From: JAZNQL01 sp045531205
GTDB lineage: Bacteria; Bacillota; Clostridia; UMGS1883; UMGS1540
Direction of reading: 5' to 3'
Assembly: GCA_045531205.1 (NCBI GenBank)
Contig: JAZSDN010000050.1
Span: forward strand, 62,001 to 126,000
Length of the DNA stretch: 64,000 nt
Shown here: positions 16,132 to 22,740 of the stretch, in pieces
How the letters are laid out: each line of letters starts with the position of its first letter
How positions within the stretch are numbered: position 1 is the stretch's first letter
Notes under the pieces: model-generated
Seen by the model: only the letters and a program-made list of their open reading frames with translations
Databases searched by the model: none
Told to the model about the DNA's origin: nothing
Made by a program: the position numbers and the translations under genes

Positions 16132-18036
16132 TCAATAAACATTTTTATTTTCGCGGTATTTTTTCCAAACATTTTCAAAAAAGTTTTCGTTTTGCGGAAT
16201 TGGACGAACATCTCTCCATGTTGTTTTAAATTCATTGTTATCTAAAACAAGCTCCTGAACTTTTTTGTAACTGTCACATTTTTTACATGTAAATCTAAAG
16301 GTTTCTTCAAGACCTTCTCTTAATTCTCCGTTTTTATCAAAATATAAAGCAGAACCTCTTGTATCAGACTCATTTTCGCTATAATCTATCATAGCATTCA
16401 GTACCGCTGCCTGTGTAAGAAGAATATCTTTAAGCTTATAAAATAAAAACACTCTTTTTTTATCCGAAACCTTTGCAGTTAATATAAGCGTCTTCAGCTT
16501 TTCTTCTACCTCTTTTAAAAGCTGTTTCATTTTTTCTTTATCTCTTATTGCCGCTGCACTATCGCTCATTTTTCTCTGTGCAGAAGCGGTAAGTTCACTT
16601 ATATTGTCCTCTTTATTTAATATTCTGTCAAGGGTTTCAAGATAATTTTTTTCAGTTTCTTTTAATATATCATTAAAAACATTTTCGTCTAAAAGTATAT
16701 TGCCGTTTTCAGATATATACTGTGCCGCGCGAAGTGAGCCAACCTGTCCTGCATTAAGCGCACTGCCGCCGGGTCTTGTCACACCATGAGTTCCTGCACA
16801 TTCACCTGCCGCAAAAAGACCTTTTACAGATGTTTGCCACCACATGTCTACAGCTATACCTCCGTTGTTATGCTGTGCACAAAGTGCAATTTCAAGATAT
16901 TCTTTTGTTATGTCAAGTCCTTTTTCTTTATAAAGTTCAATTGCAGGAGAATTCATCTTCAAAAGTCTGTCAATGGGTTTTCCAAAGCAAGCATCTGCTT
17001 TTAAAAGATACTCGTATGCTTCTCCCGAAAGCTTATTATATTCAATTTCTTCCATACCAAAAGGATTCTTTGTAAAATCAAGGTATACTTTTCTCCCAAA
17101 GAAAACACACTCTCTGTAAACAAGAATATCTATAACAGAAGAGCCAAAAAGAACTTTTTTACTGTCAAACGGCCATTGATATCCTTTTAAAAACACATTT
17201 GAAAGTGCATCGTATTTATCCGCAAAATAATCTGCCAGAAATTCATATTCATTTCCCTCGTCATCAACAGAAACAAATCTTGGCAATACCTGCATATATG
17301 TTCCCGATACATTCCATCTTGGGTTTACAGAAGCAAGGCCGTACTGCCATTCGGTAAGATTTTGCATTTTAGCACCGCACATAAGTGCCAAAGAGCTGGT
17401 TCCCGTATGACATGCGGGATACACACTGTCAGCATAAATCCCCGCAGGTCCTCCTGTTGCCAGAACAATGTCTGCACATCTGAACGCAACAGGTTCTGCA
17501 CTGTCTTCTTCTATGCATAAAAGTCCGCAAGCCTTACCATCCTTCTTCAAAACTTCAATGGCAAGATATCCCGAAAAAATATCAACATTAAGCTTTGAAC
17601 ACTTTTTTTGCAATGCTTCTGTCATAAATTTCGAGGTTAAAGGTCCTGCACTTGTTGCTCTTTCATAAGGGTCGTGGTCTGTTTTGTAGCCTATGTATTC
17701 ACCGTATCTGTTTACAGGGAACTCAACACCAAGCTCACATAAATTCATAAATGAACGTACCGAAAGAGCTGCCTCACACAAAGCATTATCTCCGTCAACG
17801 CTTCCACCCGCAAACAAGTTTTCTGCCATTTTAACTACACTATCAGGACTATTGCCCGAAAGTCCAAGTTTATAGTATGTTTGCTTATCGCTGCCTGTAT
17901 TCCTTGATGTACCGATATTTACGCCCTCTGTAACAATAGCAACTGTTTTTTTCCCAAACTCTTTTATTCTTAATGCCGCATTATATCCTGATGCACCGCT
18001 TCCTATAACTATGGCATCGTATGTATATGTTTTCAT
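16132..18036 (-). CDS. Fumarate-reductase/succinate-dehydrogenase-like FAD flavoprotein
   Basis: This 634-residue cytoplasmic flavoprotein has the N-terminal dinucleotide motif DAIVIGSGASGYNAAL. It also has the FAD-family segments ATGGPAGIYADS, CAQHNNGGIAVDMWW and GLFAAGECAGTHGVTRPGG, which include the His and Arg expected at the fumarate-reductase type active site. There is no heme or Tat signal. Gut anaerobes use such enzymes to reduce enones and unsaturated acids. Its start overlaps the SDR stop by one base (TAATG). In this operon it may reduce or oxidise a conjugated intermediate together with the OYE-like enzyme. Confidence 0.85.
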   Translation of the reverse strand: MKTYTYDAIVIGSGASGYNAALRIKEFGKKTVAIVTEGVNIGTSRNTGSDKQTYYKLGLSGNSPDSVVKMAENLFAGGSVDGDNALCEAALSVRSFMNLCELGVEFPVNRYGEYIGYKTDHDPYERATSAGPLTSKFMTEALQKKCSKLNVDIFSGYLAIEVLKKDGKACGLLCIEEDSAEPVAFRCADIVLATGGPAGIYADSVYPACHTGTSSLALMCGAKMQNLTEWQYGLASVNPRWNVSGTYMQVLPRFVSVDDEGNEYEFLADYFADKYDALSNVFLKGYQWPFDSKKVLFGSSVIDILVYRECVFFGRKVYLDFTKNPFGMEEIEYNKLSGEAYEYLLKADACFGKPIDRLLKMNSPAIELYKEKGLDITKEYLEIALCAQHNNGGIAVDMWWQTSVKGLFAAGECAGTHGVTRPGGSALNAGQVGSLRAAQYISENGNILLDENVFNDILKETEKNYLETLDRILNKEDNISELTASAQRKMSDSAAAIRDKEKMKQLLKEVEEKLKTLILTAKVSDKKRVFLFYKLKDILLTQAAVLNAMIDYSENESDTRGSALYFDKNGELREGLEETFRFTCKKCDSYKKVQELVLDNNEFKTTWRDVRPIPQNENFFENVWKKYRENKNVY

Positions 18037-18752
18037 TATAATCTCCTTATATGAAATCCACCGTCAACATCAACCGACTGTCCCGTTACATACGGCATTT
18101 CTCCGCTTGCAAGCACCCATACAGCATTTGCAATATCTTCGGGTTTTCCCCAGCGTTTTATAGGTAAAATGCCTTCGGCTATAAGCTTGTCATACTTTTC
18201 TTTTACCTTACTTGTCATTCCCGTTTCAATAATACCGGGTCTTATTTCGTTTACGGTTATTCCATATTCGGCAAGTCTGTCTGCAAAGAGCTTTGTAATC
18301 ATTGTTACCCCTGCCTTTGATATACAATATTCCCCTCTGCTTGTCGAACTTGTATAACCCGACATTGACGATATATTAACAATAGCACCGCCATCTTTAT
18401 TGTTTTTCATTTTGTTTGCTGCAAGTTGAGTTAAAAACAAAGTTCCCTTTGTGTTTATGTTCATTACAAAATCATAGCTTTCCTCTGTCATTTCAAGTAT
18501 ATCTGCACGAATTTTAGGTGCAACACCTGCAACATTTACAAGAATGTCTATTTTTTCAGCCAAATCCACAAATTTTTCTCTGTCTTCTTTTTTTCCTAAA
18601 TCACCTTTTATATATGTAAACTCTCCCAAAAGCTCTTCCGGCATATTATCGGCAATATCCATTCCAAAAACAGTTACCCCTTCTTTTAAAAGTTTTTTAA
18701 CCGTTGCAAGCCCTATTCCGCCTGCACAACCTGTAACCAATGCTGTTTTCAT
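18036..18752 (-). CDS. SDR-family short-chain dehydrogenase/reductase
   Basis: This 238-residue classical SDR has the cofactor motif TGCAGGIGLAT, NVAGV, the catalytic Ser in INISSMSGYT and YxxxK in EYCISKAGV. It is FabG-like in length and pattern, but the context (flavoenzymes and sugar enzymes) suggests oxidation or reduction of a hydroxyl on a small molecule and not fatty acid synthesis. The gene lies 12 bases after the OYE-like gene and overlaps the flavoprotein start by one base. Confidence 0.9.
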   Translation of the reverse strand: MKTALVTGCAGGIGLATVKKLLKEGVTVFGMDIADNMPEELLGEFTYIKGDLGKKEDREKFVDLAEKIDILVNVAGVAPKIRADILEMTEESYDFVMNINTKGTLFLTQLAANKMKNNKDGGAIVNISSMSGYTSSTSRGEYCISKAGVTMITKLFADRLAEYGITVNEIRPGIIETGMTSKVKEKYDKLIAEGILPIKRWGKPEDIANAVWVLASGEMPYVTGQSVDVDGGFHIRRL

Positions 18753-18764
18753 TTATTTTCTCCT

Positions 18765-20090
18765 TTATAAACTTTTATTTTCACATACTTCTTTGTAAAT
18801 TGGTAAATACAATTCTTTATCTTTAATAACACAACCCGGTGTTCCGCCTGCGCGCATTATTTCAGTACATTTAGAGCAACATATACAACACTTGTTTTTA
18901 TCCATTGTGCCTTTGTTTATAATATCATTTGCAAAATCCGGATAAGCAAAAATTGTTCTTCCAAAGCCTGCAAAATCAAACTTTTCTTCCTGAATAAATG
19001 CCGAAACAACATTGGGTGCACAAATCCCAAGGTATGAAATTGCAGAGCATATTATTTTCATTTCGGGTATATTTTCTTTAAGTTTTGCAGTGTTGTGTAA
19101 TACTCGGGCAACGCCTTCCAGCGGATGTTCGGGATGCGTATACCCTCCCATTGCAAACGGTCTATTTACATGAGGATTAAAATAGGGATTTCCCATTGTA
19201 ATATTAAGTATTCTAACCCCAATATCATATAAACATTTTACAAGCCATACAGGTTCTGTTAAATCAACCTCTGTACCGCCATTTTGCGATACACCAAAAC
19301 CATACGGATATTCAAAGCCGTCATATATATTAAGTCTTGACGTAACAATAAAATCATTAGTACAAATTTCTATTGCCCCTTGTATGCTTTCACGCAAAAG
19401 TCTTGTTCGGTTTTCAAGACTTCCGCCATATTTTCCATCTCTGTTATATGCAGAAAGAAGTTCCGAGTTAAGATAACGGTGACAGCATTTTATATCAACA
19501 CCATCAAAGCCTGCTTTTTCTGCCATTGCAGAAGCATGTACTAAGGCATCCTTTACTTTGTCAAGATACTCATCGGTTACTATACGGCTTTTATCTATTG
19601 GATTATCTTTTTCAAAAATAGGATTGTTGTATGCAATAATAGGTGCCGGTGTTCCTTGTGGTTTGCTGTATCTGCCTGAATGAGTTGCCTGCATAATAAC
19701 AATTGGCTCAACCTGATTTTCTTTAATTGCTGTTTCTTTTATTTCATAAACCTGTCTTTTAAATGCGTCAATATTTTTTTCTGTTATGTAAAGCTGTCTT
19801 GGGTTTGCCCTTCCCTCTTCCATAACTGCCGTAGCTTCATACCATATTATTCCTGCTCCGCCCTTCGCAAAACGTTCGTAACGTCTTTTTGTAAGGGCTG
19901 AAGGTGTTCCGTCATAATTTCCGTCACACCCTTCCATTGCCTGACAGGCAAGCCTGTTTTTTGCTGTTTTCCCATTAATCTCACATGTAGTTTTAAGCAC
20001 ACTTGTATCTTCGGTATATGGCAAATTTGTGCAAAATTTAATGTTTTCTTCCTTAAAATCATTTGTGTTTAAATAAACTTTTCTATTCAT
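18765..20090 (-). CDS. Old-yellow-enzyme-type NADH:flavin oxidoreductase with Fe-S cysteine motif
   Basis: This 441-residue FMN TIM-barrel enzyme contains the family segments GGAGIIWYEATAV, ATHSGRYS and GFDGVDIKCCHRYL. Near the C-terminus are four cysteines in the spacing C-x2-C-x3-C-x11-C (CICC to GTPGC), as in 2,4-dienoyl-CoA and 2-enoate reductases that bind a 4Fe-4S cluster. The FAD/NAD domain of those roughly 650-residue enzymes is absent, so electrons must come from a partner. ATG 20090 is chosen because an ATG at 20099 lies against the ribosome binding site. It is the first gene of the operon. Confidence 0.87.
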   Translation of the reverse strand: MNRKVYLNTNDFKEENIKFCTNLPYTEDTSVLKTTCEINGKTAKNRLACQAMEGCDGNYDGTPSALTKRRYERFAKGGAGIIWYEATAVMEEGRANPRQLYITEKNIDAFKRQVYEIKETAIKENQVEPIVIMQATHSGRYSKPQGTPAPIIAYNNPIFEKDNPIDKSRIVTDEYLDKVKDALVHASAMAEKAGFDGVDIKCCHRYLNSELLSAYNRDGKYGGSLENRTRLLRESIQGAIEICTNDFIVTSRLNIYDGFEYPYGFGVSQNGGTEVDLTEPVWLVKCLYDIGVRILNITMGNPYFNPHVNRPFAMGGYTHPEHPLEGVARVLHNTAKLKENIPEMKIICSAISYLGICAPNVVSAFIQEEKFDFAGFGRTIFAYPDFANDIINKGTMDKNKCCICCSKCTEIMRAGGTPGCVIKDKELYLPIYKEVCENKSL

Positions 20091-20238
20091 ATTAAACATC
20101 TCCTCGAGTTAAGTATAGCAACTTTTTTATTTGATGTATATAAGAATACTGCATTATTTTATGTAAATCTTGCAAAAATATTTTTAAAACCCTTGAAAAT
20201 TATATGTAATTACTATAAAATACAAACGAGGTGATAGT

Positions 20239-21039
20239 GTGTCTACAATAGTTCATTCTGCATACTTTACAGAAGATGTGCAAAAAAAGAGCAGTCATTA
20301 TCACGACTGCCACCAAATTATATTTATTAAAGAAGGAAAAGTCGAAATAGAAGTCAACAAAAATCTGTATATTGCAAATGAAGGTTCGCTTGCAATCTTC
20401 AGCCGTTTTGAATCACATTCTATAAACATACTCTCAAGTAAATATAAAAGATATATTTTAAGAATAAGTCCTTTTGCCGAGAATATAGAAAATAAAATAT
20501 ATTCTTTGTTTTTTAATCGTCCTCCGGGTTTTTGCAATATCATAAACACCCAGGATAAACACAAACTTTTTGAAGAAATATTTGATAAAATTATTTACGA
20601 AAAAACCAGTAGTGCTCCTATGTCTGCAGAAATGCTTGATTTATTGATAAATCAACTTATTATAATGATATACCGCCTGCAAAGCAACAGCTTCTCATTT
20701 ATTGAAGAAAAAAAATTTGATATAATATACCAGATTCAACGTCAATTTGAAAATAACCTTGATAAAGAATATACTCTGTCCGAGCTTTCAAAGCAATATC
20801 ATATAAGCCCATCAACACTTTCGCATCAGTTTAAAAAAGCAACAGGCTTTTCTGTTTTTGAATATCTTAATTCCTGCCGGTATGCCTCCGCAAAAAATTA
20901 TCTTTTAAAAACAAATATGTCGGTAAACGAAATAATCGAAAAATGCGGTTTTACAAACAACAGCAATTTCAGCCGTAGTTTTAAAAAACTTACAGGTATG
21001 ACTCCAAGTTTTTTCAGAAAAAAATATAAAAATACATAA
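20239..21039 (+). CDS. AraC-family transcriptional regulator (cupin plus AraC DNA-binding domain)
   Basis: This 266-residue protein has an N-terminal cupin-type sensor (HYHDCHQIIFIKEGKVEIEV) and two helix-turn-helix motifs at the C-terminus (LSELSKQYHISPSTLSHQFK and SVNEIIEKCGFTNNSNFSRS). GTG 20239 is the likely start, behind GAGGTG. It is divergent from the seven-gene redox operon, with 148 bases between, and probably activates that operon when its substrate is present. A terminator follows. Confidence 0.9.
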   Translation: MSTIVHSAYFTEDVQKKSSHYHDCHQIIFIKEGKVEIEVNKNLYIANEGSLAIFSRFESHSINILSSKYKRYILRISPFAENIENKIYSLFFNRPPGFCNIINTQDKHKLFEEIFDKIIYEKTSSAPMSAEMLDLLINQLIIMIYRLQSNSFSFIEEKKFDIIYQIQRQFENNLDKEYTLSELSKQYHISPSTLSHQFKKATGFSVFEYLNSCRYASAKNYLLKTNMSVNEIIEKCGFTNNSNFSRSFKKLTGMTPSFFRKKYKNT

Positions 21040-21045
21040 AAACGC

Positions 21046-21086
21046 AAAAAAACAACAACTTCCAAAAAGAAAATTGTTGTTTTTTT
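21046..21086 (+). terminator. Terminator after the AraC gene
   Basis: Thirteen-base complementary arms (AAAAAAACAACAA and TTGTTGTTTTTTT) end in a T run just after the stop codon. Confidence 0.75.
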
Positions 21087-21087
21087 A

Positions 21088-21249
21088 CGGGAAAGCCGAA
21101 CCATAGAGATATTTTTGTTTTATTGGCGATATACTCGCTCACTCTCGTATTAAATTCCTTTTCTCGTTGCCGTAAGGCAACATATTGCATCGAAAATATA
21201 TCGCGTACAAAGTACATATTGCAAATTCCGTCAGGAATTTATATTGCTG
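21088..21249. other. Intergenic stretch with nested hairpins, no gene
   Basis: No credible gene is seen. Three inverted repeats are visible: GTTGCC-GTAA-GGCAAC (21166-21181), AAATTCC-GTCA-GGAATTT (21223-21240), and an outer 8-base pair GCGATATA (21126-21133) with TATATCGC (21197-21204). The two small hairpins share the apical pattern CCGTnAGG. CATATTGCA occurs twice, near 21181 and 21215. It may be a structured RNA or a dispersed intergenic repeat. Confidence 0.45.
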
Positions 21250-21287
21250 AAAAAAAGACAGATTTCTACTGAAATCTGTCTTTTTTT
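21250..21287 (-). terminator. Terminator of the tRNA operon
   Basis: A 17-base stem (AAAAAAAGACAGATTTC paired with GAAATCTGTCTTTTTTT, short loop) lies immediately after the tRNA-Thr gene, with a T run on the minus strand. Confidence 0.85.
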
Positions 21288-21288
21288 C

Positions 21289-21364
21289 TGGAGCTGGTGG
21301 CGTGATTTGAACACGTGACCTTCTCATTACGAGTGAGATGCTCTACCAACTGAGCTACACCAGC
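21289..21364 (-). tRNA. tRNA-Thr (anticodon CGT)
   Basis: The minus strand folds as a full cloverleaf. The acceptor arms are GCTGGTG and CACCAGC, the anticodon arm is TCTCA-CTCGTAA-TGAGA with anticodon CGT (codon ACG), and the T loop is TTCAAAT. The discriminator T is followed by an encoded CCA (21291-21289). The gene lies two bases after tRNA-Leu. Confidence 0.93.
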
Positions 21365-21366
21365 AC

Positions 21367-21450
21367 TGGTGCGGATGACAGGAATCGAACCTGCACGTCG
21401 GAGACACTAGATCCTAAGTCTAGCGCGTCTGCCAGTTCCGCCACATCCGC
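21367..21450 (-). tRNA. tRNA-Leu (anticodon TAG)
   Basis: This is a class II tRNA with long variable arm. The acceptor arms are GCGGATG and CATCCGC, the anticodon loop is CTTAGGA with anticodon TAG (codon CTA), and the T loop is TTCGATT; CCA is encoded. Its first 37 bases are duplicated exactly at 21910-21946, upstream of an inserted element that separates this intact copy from the likely promoter. Confidence 0.94.
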
Positions 21451-21460
21451 ATTTATTAAA

Positions 21461-21505
21461 TTGAAAGTTGAAAATGGAAAATTGAAAATGGAAAATTGAA
21501 AATTA
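21461..21505 (+). repeat. Left inverted repeat of the inserted element
   Basis: Tandem near-copies of TTGAAAATGGAAAA adjoin the tRNA-Leu gene and reach the stop of the four-helix-bundle gene. The reverse complement of the right repeat matches it at 20 of 22 positions over its core, counted by eye. Confidence 0.6.
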
Positions 21506-21847
21506 TTGTTTTGAAGATTTAATAATACTTACTAATAATTTTTCCAATTCAACACAATCATCTACAAGTGAATTGCCTTCTTGTTCAGAAAGAAAGTCAG
21601 TTACCTTTAAAAGTTTAATCCAATACTTTGTTTCTGAGGTTTCTTTTAATGCTATATTCATTTTTGAAACAAAGTCGGGTTTGCTTTGTGCTTGTTCAGC
21701 CTCGGCAACATTAGCACCAATACTTGTGCCACTACGAAGCAGTTGTTTGGATAGAACATATTCGTTCTTTTTATCAGTTAAATACTTATACAAATTGACA
21801 ATACGAACTGCAAAGTTAAAACTCTTAATTTCGATAACATTTTCCAT
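21503..21847 (-). CDS. Four-helix-bundle protein of the 23S rRNA intervening-sequence (S23/IVP) family
   Basis: This 114-residue all-helical protein has the family pattern: SFNFAVRIVNLYKYL at the start, QLLRSGTSIGANVAEAEQAQ in the centre, FVSKMNIALKETSETKYWIK, then a final helix. These proteins were first seen in intervening sequences of 23S rRNA genes, and relatives act as accessory Avd proteins in diversity-generating retroelements. No reverse transcriptase or variable repeat lies in this window. The ribosome binding site is weak. The gene sits between inverted repeats inside a split tRNA-Leu locus, so it is probably the cargo of a minimal mobile element. Confidence 0.85.
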   Translation of the reverse strand: MENVIEIKSFNFAVRIVNLYKYLTDKKNEYVLSKQLLRSGTSIGANVAEAEQAQSKPDFVSKMNIALKETSETKYWIKLLKVTDFLSEQEGNSLVDDCVELEKLLVSIIKSSKQ

Positions 21848-21859
21848 TTATTTGCTCAC

Positions 21860-21889
21860 TTTCAACTTTCCATTTTCAATTATCAATTC
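21860..21889 (-). repeat. Right inverted repeat of the inserted element
   Basis: TTCAACTTTCCATTTTCAAT and the following bases are the reverse complement of the left AT-rich repeat with few changes. It lies just upstream of the four-helix-bundle gene. Confidence 0.6.
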
Positions 21890-21909
21890 TTTCACACACA
21901 GGACAGAAT

Positions 21910-21947
21910 CTAAGTCTAGCGCGTCTGCCAGTTCCGCCACATCCGCA
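21910..21947 (-). pseudogene. Truncated tRNA-Leu, 5' half up to the anticodon
   Basis: These 38 bases are identical to 21414-21451, the first 37 bases of tRNA-Leu plus one flanking base. Identity stops exactly after the third anticodon base. No 3' half follows, so it cannot form a tRNA. It lies about 24 bases downstream of the promoter that must once have served the intact gene. Confidence 0.85.
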
Positions 21948-21970
21948 AGCTGCATTTTTTATGCTCTACA

Positions 21971-22000
21971 ATTATACACCATACCATATACAAAAGTCAA
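21971..22000 (-). promoter_or_regulatory. Promoter of the tRNA operon
   Basis: TTGACT (22000-21995) and TATAAT (21976-21971) lie 18 bases apart on the minus strand, upstream of the truncated tRNA-Leu copy. No comparable promoter is seen between the inserted element and the intact tRNA-Leu. Confidence 0.6.
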
Positions 22001-22008
22001 ATAAAAGT

Positions 22009-22716
22009 TTAACAAAATATATTTATAAATACAAGCTCCCACTTATTATTTATTCTAGGGATTCGTGTTGACCCATCTGCAATTCCTCGGCTTACAACTA
22101 ATCGGTTATCATATATACCGCTTGTATATTTAGGGAAAATACCTTGTCCGGGTGCAAACATCCCTTGTCCGAAGAATCTCCAATGTCCCCCATGTGCGTG
22201 ACCCGATAAAACAAGGTCAATATCATACTTTCTTATATAGTCAGGATAGTGCTCAGGATGGTGGGATAAAAGAATTTTATATCCCTTATTCTTCTCAAAA
22301 TCTTCAAGCCACAAGCTATTAGGCGGTGGAGTTTTTCCTCTGCCGCTTATTTCCTTTGGCGAAGTAATTCCGCCTATATAAATATCTTCAAAAGTAACAT
22401 AGTTATTATCAAGAAAAACGGCACCTGTATCTTCAATTTCTTTAACCGTCGGATACTTAAGAATCCTTTCGTGATTGCCGAAAATATAATATGTTTTTGC
22501 AATATCCGACGAAGCTTTTAAAAAGTCCAAAGCTTTTTTACTTTTTACTTTTTTTCGAGATACAAGATCTCCGCATACAGCTATTATCTCGGGTTTTTCT
22601 TGTATAAGAGCTTCTAAAACAAGCTCTTCTCTTTCTCCGTGAACATCCGCCACTAAAGCCACTTTTAAATTTTTTGATATTTTATTTGAGGTTATATTGT
22701 ATTTTGTAATTTCCAT
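22009..22716 (-). CDS. Calcineurin-like metallophosphoesterase
   Basis: This 235-residue protein has all metal-binding blocks of the family in order: VADVHG, CGDLVS, FGNHE, LSHHPEH and SGHAHGG. This pattern is close to YkuE/YaeI-type phosphodiesterases, which can act on lipid or nucleotide phosphodiesters. There is no clear N-terminal signal or membrane anchor. It is the last gene after GH20 and GH42-like genes (24-base gap). Its functional link to them is unclear. Confidence 0.87.
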   Translation of the reverse strand: MEITKYNITSNKISKNLKVALVADVHGEREELVLEALIQEKPEIIAVCGDLVSRKKVKSKKALDFLKASSDIAKTYYIFGNHERILKYPTVKEIEDTGAVFLDNNYVTFEDIYIGGITSPKEISGRGKTPPPNSLWLEDFEKNKGYKILLSHHPEHYPDYIRKYDIDLVLSGHAHGGHWRFFGQGMFAPGQGIFPKYTSGIYDNRLVVSRGIADGSTRIPRINNKWELVFINIFC

Positions 22717-22740
22717 TTATCACAACTTCTTTTTTAATTT

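Larger units (their letters stand above)
21452..21909. mobile_element. Small four-helix-bundle element inserted in a tRNA-Leu gene
   Basis: About 458 bases lie between the intact tRNA-Leu and a 38-base direct copy of its 5' half. The segment holds one gene, a four-helix-bundle protein, flanked by inverted AT-rich repeats built on GAAAATGGAAA (left 21461-21505, right 21860-21889). No transposase or integrase is present. The direct repeat flanking the segment and the position of the promoter outside it argue for an insertion with target duplication. Alternatives are a tandem tRNA duplication followed by replacement of one 3' half. Confidence 0.55.

Noticed and set aside
21014..21327. Short minus-strand frames across the hairpin-rich region next to the tRNA genes
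   Set aside because: They run through two terminators and a tRNA gene, lack ribosome binding sites and resemble no protein family. The DNA is better read as RNA structure or repeat.
21452..21909. Diversity-generating retroelement suggested by the Avd-like four-helix-bundle gene
   Set aside because: No reverse transcriptase, template repeat or variable repeat is present in the window.
21910..21947. A third tRNA gene
   Set aside because: Only the 5' half up to the anticodon is present, with no 3' half to complete the cloverleaf.
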